Below are positions 39,501-51,594 of a DNA stretch of 64,000 bases, piece by piece. Both the position numbers and the translations under genes were made by a program. This DNA comes from Camarhynchus parvulus (Eukaryota > Chordata > Aves > Passeriformes > Thraupidae). Location: NCBI RefSeq assembly GCF_901933205.1, contig NC_044584.1, forward strand, positions 15,231,001 to 15,295,000, given 5' to 3'. Every line of letters begins with the position of its first letter. The first letter of the stretch is position 1. The notes beneath the pieces were generated by a model, which was not told where the DNA came from, ran no database searches, and was given only the letters and a program-made list of their open reading frames with translations.

Positions 39501-41735
39501 GACCAAAATTTCATTCACTGTAGGTTCATATTTCACACCAAAAAAACCCAACAACAAAAAAGGGAAAACAAAATAAAACCAAACCCCAAAAACAGTAACC
39601 AATCTTTGCTTATGAAAATATAATTGCCTCAGGTAAAATCAAGTTACGTAATTAGAATAACAGAGGAAAATTCTAGCACACAGGGTCCATCTGTTGCCAT
39701 GTGCATAAATTCTCTATGACTTGCCAAAGTAATTTATCCACCCAGAACACACATCCAAGCCGGCCAATATCTAGTACTGAGCAGAAAGGAAATTTAAAGA
39801 AAGGCACATCATTTATCATTACAGACAGCTCAGCAATATTGTGAACAGGGAGCACAATTTCAGTGGAGGGGGAAGAGGGAGTGGGAGAATGAAGATTGGA
39901 AATGCTTGCTGAGCTCAGAGCTTGCTGTAACAGCCACCTGACATGGGGATCTCAAGGGCTACTTCCTCTGAGAAAAGAGGAGCACAGAAAGCCATGTCTT
40001 AACCATTCAACCCTGTCCCAACACATATTGTAATTCAATGAATTGCTAGTTTGTGATGGGAAAACTTGCTGCTGGAAAATTTTTGACTGCCCTCGCATAG
40101 CTTGCAGTAGAATTTAAGGTGAAGAATAAACAAACTCACCACTCTATGGCACTCTTACATTAAGCCTGAAACCTTCTAGAATTAACACTTACAAAGAGCC
40201 CACTTCCACATGCTGAATGTAAAATCCTACCCTTTGCTCTCCTCACTTAGAGGAGTTATTGGCATGGCTTAATGCAGTTATCAAATACAAAAGCCTGTCT
40301 GCTTAAATTTTCAACACATTGTTCAACTTTTGAGGCTCCAAAATGCCAAAGAAAGGGTAAATTATTAGGGTAAATTTCACTGTTTGATTCACCCCCAGCT
40401 TGATCAGCGATTCAAGTTTAGATTAGAGAATATATCGACACGGGGTACAAACTTCACCCTACAAAAACACATTTTACATTAAAATGACAGGTGGTTTTAG
40501 CTCCAGTTGTGAACCCATGAACAGGCTGTAAACAGTGCCTTTGTGAGGCTTCAGGCTCCCCAGGGCTTATACACAAGCCAGCGTTCTGTTGTTCTTGATG
40601 TGCATCAGCAGCGATGCCCAGTGAGACTCTTGGAGGCAAGGAGGACGTAAGGCAGCTCCAGACAGAAGAGGTAATAGGAGCTGTGGGGAGTAAATTTTAC
40701 TGGAGGCAGATTTTAAACAAGTAGTTTGGGAGATGTCTGTATTTTCAGGAGCTATTTCAACTGAACTGCCTCCAGCAGTCCTGGATGAAAGCACGGTTGC
40801 AAAGCTGCTGGATGTGAGCCCTGGCTAGTCTGTTCTTAACACACTTCACAAGTTTTATTCAACTTCCTAAATGAGCACAGACCCTTCTGCTTCCCTCCCC
40901 TTTTGGAGATGCTTTGGCAGAAACAACCCTTGTGCAGTGAGCCACTTTCACCTATCCTGGGCTTGAGAGGAAGAACCAGCAATGGTGAAACTGTGTGCAC
41001 AGTCAGGGATGCAACAGCAGAGTTCTATTCTCCTCCTGCATGAGTGCCAAAGGAGTGTGCTTGCAGTTCTTCATTTCTGGGAACTCCTTGACTGAGACAC
41101 AGCAATGACACTGTCATTTCTCTGCCACAGAGCTAAGCGCAGAAAAATCAGCCAGCTGCACAAGAAAAACTAGATTATTAAAATGCATGTCTTCAGTCAT
41201 GCTGGAAAACTTAAATAACTCTACAGTAAATATTTTAACTATCATGAGATCCTGAAAGCCTACAGTACCACGCTGAAAAAGAGACAACAAATTATGGACC
41301 AGAAAAAGAAGAGGAGGAAAGAAAAGCAGAACCCAAAAATATTCTAACAGTGGGACAACAAGTGACATACTGCTAATCAAATGTTTCGGTACAAGGTAAA
41401 ATAAAAGGACAAAGACTGAGCAGGGTCCTGATTGTTCCCAAACCAAGACCTACATCTGCCATTGCTGAAAGATAAGATCCATTCTGCTTTATCCCTCACA
41501 GGCCAGAAGAATCTCAGGAACCAAGATAGCATTTCTCTCCTAGTTACCATCAACCTGCATCCAGCAGAATGCAATGCTACTGCTTATTTCTGATGAAGAA
41601 GGCAAATTAAGGCACTTTTCTGCCTAAAGTTAAAGGAATTCCACTCTTAAAATCAGAAAGATGTTATTGTATTCAAAATGCTCCCTTGCTAAGGGCATTT
41701 TATCAGAGCACATGTGAGACTTGAGTCAATCTGAT

Positions 41736-41987
41736 TTAAACAGAAACAACAAAAAAAAAGCAAAAAAAGTCCACAAATAAATAAAAAACTCAACCAAACA
41801 AAAAGCCCTAAAACAAAACCAACCAAAAAACCCCAACCAAAGAACGAAAAGAAAACTGGGAAAAAAGATTCCATAAAACCCAAAATACAATAAAAATTTC
41901 AAAACAAACAATAGCAAAGCACTCCCCCACTCCCAGAAATGTAAAACAAATCCCAGGCAAAGGAAAAAATCAGAAAAAAACCCCATA
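41736..41987. repeat. A/C-rich low-complexity tract
   Basis: About 250 bases dominated by A with C-runs, for example aaaaagccctaaaac and accaaccaaaaaacccc. The minus-strand frames here (64 and 91 codons, mostly Phe, Leu, Trp, Gly) are compositional artefacts. Such CAAA/CCAA-type tracts are common in bird intergenic DNA. Confidence 0.85.
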
Positions 41988-44900
41988 GCTCTTTTCCTCA
42001 CACCTTGATTCCTTTTTCAATGGGATAATCACAAAGCTGGTTAATTTAGAAAAAATTAAGCTCAGAATACTGCTGCTGGCATACAATAAAACCGCTCCTG
42101 AGTCAAAGGAACATTTAACATGATGGAGGCAGAAATGGCCTACCAAAAAGAGAAAAAAAAAGAGGAAAATATTTGTTTGTCAGTGGCTTTCATAGAGAGT
42201 CAGAGATCAGGCTGGCTTTCCTGAAATAGGCTGTAAGTTTTCACACCACTGACACTTAGTTAAAGAACACATGGAAAGGTTCAAACTGATATAACGCCTG
42301 GAATGAAATCACTTGACACCACGTCTGGCCGGTGTTTTAAATAGTTTGCACAGTTCTGGTTAGGACTCTTGCAGCCATGTTTGCTGTCTGAGGGCTGATT
42401 AAATGACATGTTTTTAAAACATGGAGCATTGGCCATTTTGCGTTTCTGCTGCCATCCTTTTAAATTTCATGAAGATGGAGTGAAAGCAACCCAGACTGGC
42501 TTTGAAATTCCTATCATAACCTGTACTTCAGTTACCCAACACATTCATGCTATAGTTAAATGGGATGATTTTCATCAGGGAAGGTGAAAAGTTGTCAGAG
42601 AACTATAATTAAAGGAGCAAAGAGGTGAGAATCCCAGCTCATACAACACCTACCCCAAGGAAAGGGTCATTTTGCAGGGGGAAACTGTGCATGGCTTCAT
42701 GAAACAACCATTCCAAGGGCTGACTCTGCACCAGGGCTCCTGTCCACTGGCAGCGCAGGTCTGAAAGGGCTCAGGCAGAAAAGGTTCCTGTCAGAAACCA
42801 GATTTACTTCAAAGAGTCACACTGTAGACCCACAGGCTGGAGGCACATTAGTGCTCATTATGGCTGGGTCTCTCCCAGAAACATGTGTAAAGTGTGGGGT
42901 TTTTTCACCCCTATTAAAGGTAACTCATTTATTTTGTGTCTATCAAAGCAGGGCTTGGCCTTGTGGTCCCTGTCAATAGTGCAGCTTACACTGTGGTCCC
43001 CAAAAGCCACACAGAGCCAGATCCTTTCCTTATTATTAGAGGGAAACTGGTGCCAGTCAAACACGGACAGTGCGGAGGCTCCTGAGCTCCAGCTCAGGAA
43101 TTTCTCAGCCACTGACACTTCTATAACAGAATTAATTACTGCTCTATCCAGTCCAATTGACAGAAAGCCTGGGCCCTTTGACAGTGACATGTCAAAACAC
43201 AATTCAGCGTGGCTGTAGTAACACATCCTGAAACTGGCCTCAACTAGAAGTACATCAAACATCAACTTCAGAAAAAAAAAAAAGGTAAACCTTCTCTCTC
43301 TTGGGCTGAGTCACATTTTTATTTTTACAAAAAGAAAGTCCACTGAATTTCACCTAAAGTAAACTGTCAAAACGAGTCATTAATCTATTCTAATGTAAAA
43401 TGCACAAGTCTAAACTAATGAGTACTTGAAATAAAGAGAGTGAATTTAAATTATTCCTACAGAACCTACAGATGTTGTAGGGAGGCTCAAACATATGTGA
43501 TCACTTTAGTCATTTTACAGAGTGCACAGCCATAGATTGTCTGAGCTGGAAAGTTAATTTTTATTTATTATGTTTAGCCCTAACATATTTGAGCACAGGC
43601 TCATTCTTTTGCTTTAGATATAACTGAAATCATAAATGGAGATGCAGAAAGTTCTTTGTTCCTTATAAGGTTCCTGGGAGCAAACACAAGAAGCTGTTCT
43701 GCAGGAGAGACTCAGACCCTTAACAAGAACAGTTTTTGCACAGTAATGTCTAAAAGCTAGAAATGAAAGCGGGGCAATATTTTAACATATTTTCAGAACA
43801 GATTCCTTCTATAAATCTGAATTGCTGCAGTTATCTGATACAAACTTTGGCAGATTTTTAGCAGACCAGATGTCCACAATAAAATGTTATTCAATGTATC
43901 AATGAACAGTTTCCAATATGCAAATCACTCAGTTTCTGCAAACATCTTATGGACAACTGCCAATATGATGGGAGTTCTTTTCAGTAGAGCAGAAGTGGCT
44001 GTAGAGAGTCCTGGGTTTCTGGTAAAAGCACCATTAAAAAATTATTCATTTCTGAGTAGTGCATAAGGAACATGTTTATTTCTAGCAAATAGTCTAAAAC
44101 CATAATAAAGTTAAGTTACAATAAAATTGGGAATAAAATCAACAATGCCTTCAGCAGCAGGAATTTGAAGCAAGAAAAAACAAATTATCCACAGGACGCT
44201 TAGCAATTGCTTTCCACATAAATTGTGTGAGGTGGCAAATTCCTAAATGCCCTGGAAATTTGCATTGCTTGGTTTTAATGCCGCTTTCTGTGACTCCCTG
44301 TTGCTGACAGGCCCAGGGACACAGGCCAGCAGAGCAGCACTGGCCTGGGCACAAACCTGGTTTCAGGAACAAGAAAGCACCTGGGTGTACCACATCGCAC
44401 GGGCAGAGCCCTCCTCAGGGCCAGGAGAAGCAGCCAGCCTGGAAATCCTTTCCTCCACAGCCTCCAAAACATCAGCAGCCACCCCCTCCTTCCCACATTT
44501 CAGGACATAAGGCCAAGCACATCTTAGATCCTGAGGCGAAGCACAAGGATTTACAGCTCCATCCCTCTGTCCAGGCTCTTCCACCATAGTTACTATTTCC
44601 TCATTTCCCTAAATCATTGGAAAAATTCACTCAGCTGATGGGCCTTTTCAGCTTGTTGTAATTTGATTTATAAATAACCACCTTGCTGACATATTAAATT
44701 GTCTATGGATTGTGTTTTTTAATCTTATAAGAACATTACAAAATCAGTTATGTATGGTATTTACTACTGTAAATCAGGAGCGTGTTCTAATTTATGAGAA
44801 AGCCCCTTTCCCTCTGACTCCAAAGGAAACATGATTGACCCTGACACAGTTATGTGCTCCAGAGGGGAGACAGTCTGTCATGTTCAATCATTTCTTGATC

Positions 44901-46196
44901 AAATCCAAAATGGCAAGTTAATTGTTTAATTAAAGGAACAAGGCCCTTAGAAACTTCCATGTTCTACGTAATTTTATAATGGGCCTATGTAAATAAGATC
45001 TGATGGAATTGAGAGAAATTTCATAAGAAAAAACAGTGCTAAATATGTGTTACTAACAAAAAGCTATCAACAGCTAACCTCCAGCGACTAAGCCAAACAA
45101 AATAACTTCATTTTTTAAGTATTTTGGAATTTGCTTGAAAAACAACTGGCACATTTGAACACAGTTGCAGCGCACTTAAGTTATACCGCGTTTAAGACAA
45201 GAATGAACCACAAAGCCAGAAATCCATCTTCACTTTGAGGCAAAACTGAAAAAAACCCCCAGCATCAACAAAAAGCAAATCAATTTGCAAGAGATTGTGC
45301 TACCAATGTTACAACATTTAGTGTCTTTTGCATCTTAGAGGATTTTTACCATCAAAACTGCTGTTACCTGTATGGAGAGGTCACTTTTCACAGACAATGA
45401 AAGTTGACTTTTATAATGCAAAACTCTGCGTTTGGAACTCAGCACCGCCTCCTCAACCATGCACTGATTTATTTATCTGTGAATGGGCCCCCACACGTGA
45501 TAAACCCCATTATTTATAAGGCAATGTGAAAAGCACTGGTTCTTTTTGATACATAATTCACCGGGAATAGCGTACCTGTGCTTCTCATTAGTGGGATTTC
45601 TTCCAGCATTCTGTGTTCTGAGGAGTTTTCCCTCTCTCTCCCAAAACCCTGCCATGACTTTTTTTTTTCACTTTCTTTAGCTTAAACTACCATTATTTGA
45701 TTGAAACTCAAAGCTGACTTCATCATGAACTTCTAAACAACCACAGTTTTGAATTCTGACCACAGCATGGCTAAAATATTTCTACAACTCTAGCAGCATG
45801 ACACATTTGAGGTTTCCGATGATGTTTCCACATACTTGGGTATTTGGTAGCAAATTCAGACAGGTTAAAACTGACTTTTCAGGGAGATGTAAGCTTTTAC
45901 ATTTCACATCATGTGCGAAATGTCAGTTATTGGGTGTTCAACAAGAACTGTTTAAGATCCCAGTTGTTAAAAGTGTTCTGAGACAGCCCAGAAGTCACAG
46001 CCATGGACTGGAGGAGACAGAGCAGCCACAGACATGCTTGTGCTGGGGCCCCATTTTTTGTGTGTGTTGGGTTTAAATTCATTGAAGCCATATCTACATC
46101 CAATAGCTCTACAAAACAAAGAGGATTATTTTTATTTTTGTAAAGCAAGGCATGGGATGGGATGCTTGTTGCTTGTTTTAGATTGACAATTGTTTT

Positions 46197-46370
46197 AGGA
46201 GAGGGAGGAGGAAAAGAAAAATGGGAAATTAAAGAGAAAGGAAGGGAAAGAAAAAACACAGAAGTTAAAAAAGGAAAACAAACAAAAAAAAAAAAACAAG
46301 GAAAGAAAAAGAAGACAGAAGAAGGTAGAGAGCAAGGAAAAAATAAAAAAAAGGGAGTCAGGTAGAGGAG
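46197..46370. repeat. Purine-rich (GA) tract
   Basis: About 170 bases in which nearly every base on the plus strand is A or G, with only scattered T and C. Long purine tracts of this kind can adopt triplex structures and often vary in length. The Lys/Glu/Arg-rich plus-strand frame (46162-46365) is a by-product of composition. Confidence 0.9.
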
Positions 46371-48556
46371 TGAATTACCAAGCCCCAGAGATGATAGGGA
46401 AGGCAGCTGTCAGCTCAGGAATAACAAAGGGTACACAGAACTTTTTTTCCCCCCCATTTTATACTTTTTAGTAGAATCTGAATTGTAAGATTCACTGAAG
46501 AACCTTAACATTGCATAATGGGCCCCCTAAACTTTTCTAGTGGAAGCTGTAGGATTTCCAAAACAATAACAGTTAAATTCTCACTCTCTTACATTCTGTT
46601 CATTGAGATATATCAGTTTCTTGTCTTCTTATCTTAATTATGTGTGAGAAAGTTTCTAAACTTTTAGCATAACTCAGTTTTATGAAGAGAGAACTTGAAA
46701 AAGGCAAACCATAAATAGTTTTAAATTCACAAAGAAATAAGTTTAACAAACTTTGCCACACACAGATACCTAGATTCTCTTTTTTCTATGCCACGCTGCT
46801 TAAAAATACATGACAAAAATGCCCCTGTTGTAGAGGGGGCCAGATGGGGTGAGAAAGCAGCAGGAGCACAGAGTGTGCTCTGCCAGTCCTGGCTCACACA
46901 GGGCAGAGGGAAATGAAATAATCCGGCCTGGATTCATCAGCATTTAATCAAAACCTTCCTTTCCCCTCCCATCAATTAAAAGATTTGCAGAAAGCAGCAG
47001 AGAGGAAAAGGTAATAAGTCGAAAAGTGATGAGAGAACAGGAGGGTCACATCAATAAAGACACATTTTTGTAGCAATTGTCTTTGCTCCAGAATGAACAG
47101 AGAAGCACAAAGAATCTGCTTTCTCCAGCCATGCTGAGGAGCTGTGTTAAATCTCTGATGAGACAAAGATTTTCTTTAAACTTTTATAGGAATGAGAAGG
47201 TCTTCACTAATGAGAGTTTAAGGGAATTTCTTAAATCTAAAGTGAAGGATACCAGGAGTTGAACATAACCTGAGGGTTTTCCTGTGCATGTTCGCTAATA
47301 TTACAAAGAGCTTTCAGAAAACCCTCTGAAGATCCTGTTTCCTGCAGGAAGAAAAAGAAGCAGGGCAGAAAGGCTTCAGGGAGCTGAAAAGGAAAGAATG
47401 TGGCAGTAAAGGTACACACACAGGGTGTTGTTAGAGGAGGGAGAGCCATCCAAATGCCACGGTATAATTCCGGCATCGGGGAGGTAATTTGAAATTATTA
47501 AAAAAGTTCTGTCCTCACCCCTCCCTACAACAAACTGCTCAAGCTCACAGAACCAGTGCATCCTGAACAGAAATGCTGTACTTTGACTGGGATAGCAGCT
47601 CCACTCATGGATAGTGCTTGTGAAAACCTAGAAAAGTTCATTTCACAACCAATAACTGAACCCAGGCCTTTTGGGATAATGCCCAAGGAAGAGTTGTGGA
47701 AGTCCACAAGAGGATTTTTCTCTCTTCTAGGGATGCCAAAGTCTTCTGTCCTATTGCAATGAAGAGCAAGACAAACCCCATTCACACCTAGATAGCAAGT
47801 GAGCCATTTGACATTGCTGCCTGAAAAGTGTCCCCTTGGAGATGGGGAACATAAAAACCAAAACACCCATTAGATCATTTAAAAGGTGTAACCTGTTTCC
47901 CCCTTTTTGATGGGCATATCTGTAAATACAGCAGACTTGCACTGTGCTGATCCTCCTGGGTCTCCCCTGTTGCAGGGGTAATTGTAGCATGTCAGAACAT
48001 GAAAAGTTTAAGTTGCACCTACTCCATGACCTATTGCCGAGGGGAAGAAAAATAAAATAAAAAGAAACCCCAAAAGCCCTGACAACACCACCAGATATCT
48101 GTGCCTGCCTTTATTGTATTCAATGGAAGCACTGTTTTCTAAATAGCATATTGCTCTAAAGCACAGACAGAGGGGAAGATTTAACCTTTGTATAAATGGA
48201 GAGCAGTCAAGGGCAATAAAAGCTCCCGTCAGGTACGAGAGGCTTATCGATGCTGACAGGGGGAGGAATGAGGAGTCGGAGCACTTGCTCCTGAGCACGA
48301 GGTGTCAGCCTCACTGAGACCTTTACAGAGCTCTGCCCTGCTTCTGCTTCATTACAGAAAACTCCTTTCATGCTGCAAGACCTGCCAGGGAAGGAGCCAC
48401 CTTTCCAAATCCTGAGGAAGGCACCAGCTCACCCTTCCAAAACAAGGAGGCTCAAGTAGGAGATGCTGCTGTGCCAGCTGCCAACAAGGGCAGCAGTCAG
48501 AAGTTTTCTCTGGAAGAAAGGCACTCACAGAGAAGCTTTTGGGGCCTGCAGAGAGC

Positions 48557-48745
48557 CACAAGTCCCCAGCTGTTCTTTCTACTTTATTCCCGTTGTAACC
48601 TTGTGATCATCTGAGCTTTAAAGTTCCTGCACTAAACTTAAATGTGTTTCTTTAAGGACAGTTATGAAGCTTTCAGGACCAACTGGTCACAGCAGCCCTT
48701 CAGACGCTTTATTTCTGGTAGCTGTTCATTCACCTGGCTGTCATT
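48557..48745 (+). repeat. Left arm of a perfect palindrome
   Basis: These 189 bp are, base for base by eye, the reverse complement of 48818-49006. The arm begins cacaagtccccagc and ends ggctgtcatt. After a 10-base asymmetric insertion (48746-48755), seven more bases (48756-48762, catgcca) pair with 48811-48817. Perfect identity over this length means a very recent event, continuing gene conversion between arms, or an assembly artefact. Confidence 0.96.
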
Positions 48746-48817
48746 TGGTTCTCTTCATGCCATGCTTCTCTTTCTACCTCTGTGAGGATTTCTTGCCTCT
48801 CTTCTGTGCCTGGCATG

Positions 48818-49006
48818 AATGACAGCCAGGTGAATGAACAGCTACCAGAAATAAAGCGTCTGAAGGGCTGCTGTGACCAGTTGGTCCTGAAAGCTTCATA
48901 ACTGTCCTTAAAGAAACACATTTAAGTTTAGTGCAGGAACTTTAAAGCTCAGATGATCACAAGGTTACAACGGGAATAAAGTAGAAAGAACAGCTGGGGA
49001 CTTGTG
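48818..49006 (-). repeat. Right arm of a perfect palindrome
   Basis: This is the inverted partner of 48557-48745; the loop after the extra seven-base pairing is 48 bases (48763-48810). The fold-back spans 450 bp in all. On the outer side pairing ends at cttgtg, with a two-base offset before a further gcca/tggc match. A 63-codon minus-strand frame (48730-48921) crosses the loop and means nothing obvious. No target duplication or transposon end is visible. Confidence 0.96.
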
Positions 49007-51195
49007 TGGCATGTGGGAGAGAGACAGAAAAACTTTCAATATTGTGAACGTATTAAAAAAGCCACCCAAACCCCCAATAATAAGTTTTTAAACATTGAGA
49101 GAAATCCTGGGGCATCAAAAAGTATTTATATTTAAAAAAAAGAGCAAAGGGGTCACAAAGGCAAACAGCTGGGACATCCTGCCAGGAACATCCTCTGCAG
49201 CAGCTGAAGGGAGCACGCTGTAGAGAGGAACAATGGTGGATGTGCAACTGGATTATCTAGGGGCTTTCTGGGGCCAGGATTTCTTCCTTCATCACTGGTT
49301 CTTTTCCTTCACTTGGCCTCAGCTTTCCTAAGCCTCAAGTCAGTGGCTGACAAAAGGTTAACTTATGAAAATAATCCTGTCCCCAGAGCTTTGCTTCCCC
49401 TCACATACACAGTTCTAGACCCTCCTTAGCATCTACTCTGTAGCTGTGCTACTTATCCTGAATCACATTTAAACTTCTGTTTCCTCCCAACAAGAATTCA
49501 GCTTTCTTGTCAGAAAACACAGGAATAAAATTTTGTTCAATATTTAAAAAGCAGCACAAGTGTTGTAGGTTAAAAAAATATTAAATACTTGGAATAATAT
49601 TAGCTGCTGGGAGGATTGTGTTTGTGGACTGTTTGCTATTATGTTACATGAATTGCAGGAAGCTGCTCCAGTGAATATTTGTACTTGTGCAATCTTATTT
49701 GCTCTGTATATAGTGGCTCTTGCAACGTGGGCATTTGTGCAGCCTTTGTATTTTACATGACTTCCCAAGAGGAGAAGCAGTAGTGAAACCAATAAAGCAG
49801 GCAATAAAGCAGTATTAATAATGTATGCAGAGCCATAGATGTCTATTTATATGATACAATATTAAAGTGTAAACGCTTTTTGTTTTTTAAGATGAACATG
49901 AATGACCAAACCAATGGTCTTAGTTTTTTTTTATCAACAAAGACATCACCACACTGCTGCATGTTAAGGAACTCTTTCTATACACACATACAAGCCCCAG
50001 AGTTGTACTACTTCGTATCTAATTATAATATTGATAAAAACAAAAATTTGAAACACAGGAAATAGAGACATTAATGTGCTTATTGGTTAGGAAGATTAAC
50101 TGATCATACTAGTTCAGTGATTTAAAAAAAATTACTGAAATATGCTGGTCTTTGTAAAATTCAATTTTAACCACCGAGATTTGTAAGAACTTGACGTTTT
50201 ATTACTTTGATATTTCTCATCTAAGTGATTGTGCTGACACTGAACAGAAAACAATAAAATCTATCATATCTTCATTTGAAACTGCAGCAGAAATGGTCTT
50301 GCTGATACTTTAGGCAAAGATAATTTTAGGGGTTTTTTGGTGACAAACATCAGTAAAACTTATTTTTGAGGTTCTTGTTCACATCACCCGAGTGCTTTTA
50401 GGTCTTTTCAGTGGCTTGGAGTGACACCTTTTATTCACACTTTACTGGGGTGGTTTGTGACTCACCTCTAAACAAGAAAGAGGTGGTGGGGCCACTGCCA
50501 AGGAAGACATCAGATTTCACTCCAGAACGTAAAAATTTCATCTTGCTGAGAGCATCTTTGGCATCATATTTTGTTAACTGATAGATCTGAAATATCATTA
50601 CTAATGGACATAATAAGTACTCTAATTGCAAAGCAGTAGGCATCATTGTTACCATTTATTATTCAACCCAAGGTATTCCCAAATATTTTAGCAAGCCTCA
50701 GATGCCCCAAATTTTTTAACTCAAAGACAGAAAGAAGTAGAACAAGCAAAGCTTTCTTTTCTTCTGTCGTGACAAGACTACAGAGTAGTTTCCTCCTCTG
50801 CTGGGGCTTTGGTGTGTATGAAGAGAGCCCAGAAGCATTTCTGTTTGATCAAGTGCTTAATATCATAATAGGATCTCAGTTTCTCTTTTTACCATTTTTA
50901 TGCAGGTGACAACTGTGTACCCAGATCAGCAGTGTAGAAATCAAATTAAACTTAATTCTCTGCCTAGAGTTACCTGCATGCTTGCAAGCTCTCCTGGAAC
51001 TGGCAGCTGCTCTGGCTCTGCTCTGTGTGCAGCCAGACTGAAGGACAGGGCTCCCAAACCCACCATGTCCATGTCACCATATGGCTGGCCCTGCAATGAT
51101 TTCTCACCAGCACTACTATAAAGTAATACTTCCCCATCTATTTAAAACCAAGTTCTCAATGTGTACTGAGGACAGCATGAATAAGAATGTTTTAC
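49007..51195. other. Unassigned non-coding sequence
   Basis: About 2.2 kb, AT-rich, with only short overlapping frames (longest 87 codons). No recognised repeat or gene. Confidence 0.55.
51190..51195. repeat. Target-site duplication of LTR 1 (left)
   Basis: The six bases ttttac lie directly before the LTR's TG and are repeated exactly after its CA end at 51589-51594. Confidence 0.9.
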
Positions 51196-51588
51196 TGTCA
51201 CAGTCATATTTTCTCCTGGGAAGCTGAGAAGCCTCAGAGAAAAACAAAAACAATAATTATCTGATTTGTTTCTCTGGTGTTTTGCTGCTTTGGAATGTGG
51301 TTTGGACATTCTTTACCAACTGGTCATTGTTTCATTAGTTTCATGTGAATTGTTTTGACTCAATGGCCAATCATGGTCCCGCTGTGTCAGGACCCTGGAA
51401 GGAGTCACAAGTTTTTCATGAGTATCTTGTCAAGCTTTCTGCCGGTATCCTTTCTCTATTCTTTAGTATAATATTAGTATAGCATTCTTTTATATAATAT
51501 AATATCAAAATAATAAATTAGCCTTCTAAGAACATGGAGTCAGATTGATAATTTCCTTCCTGCCACAGGGGACCCCAAAAATACCACA
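51196..51588 (+). mobile_element. Solo LTR, ERVK-type endogenous retrovirus
   Basis: This 393 bp element starts TGTCACAG, ends ATACCACA and is flanked by a perfect 6 bp duplication (ttttac). Inside are a ggccaatca CCAAT-box-like site, an AT-rich tagtataat stretch that may serve as TATA, a polyadenylation signal AATAAA at 51512-51517, and a short U5. No primer-binding site, gag, pol or env is present on either side, so this is a solo LTR left after recombination between the two LTRs of a provirus. Six-base duplications are typical of betaretrovirus-like (ERVK) elements. It shares ordered blocks with 61396-61778, such as agaagcctcag against agaggcctcag and gaacatggagtcaga against gaaacatggagtcaga, but is clearly diverged from it, so it is a different subfamily or age. 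Songbird assignment is from memory. Confidence 0.9.
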
Positions 51589-51594
51589 TTTTAC
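51589..51594. repeat. Target-site duplication of LTR 1 (right)
   Basis: ttttac, identical to 51190-51195. Confidence 0.9.

Larger units (their letters stand above)
34694..48556. other. Unassigned non-coding sequence
   Basis: Nearly 14 kb without a recognisable exon or RNA gene. It contains a threefold aaatcatggacat repeat (36443-36501), an A/C-rich tract (41736-41987), a purine tract (46197-46370), T/A runs near 37951 and 38258, and two overlapping opposite-strand frames (42858-43265 minus, 135 codons; 42883-43218 plus, 111 codons) that I cannot identify. The part around 44640-45010 is AT-rich and looks unusually ordered, and is discussed as a possible conserved non-coding element. Confidence 0.55.

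Noticed and set aside
41689..42001. Hydrophobic, Phe/Leu-rich minus-strand frames that look like membrane proteins
   Set aside because: They are translations of an A/C-rich low-complexity tract and repeat the same few residues.
43526..43560. Possible CR1 tail (catagattgtctgagctgga)
   Set aside because: The match to a CR1 tail covers only about 30 bases and nothing beyond it fits.
46162..46365. Lys/Glu-rich plus-strand frame resembling a basic nuclear protein
   Set aside because: It is the reading of a purine tract, which can only encode Lys, Glu, Arg and Gly.
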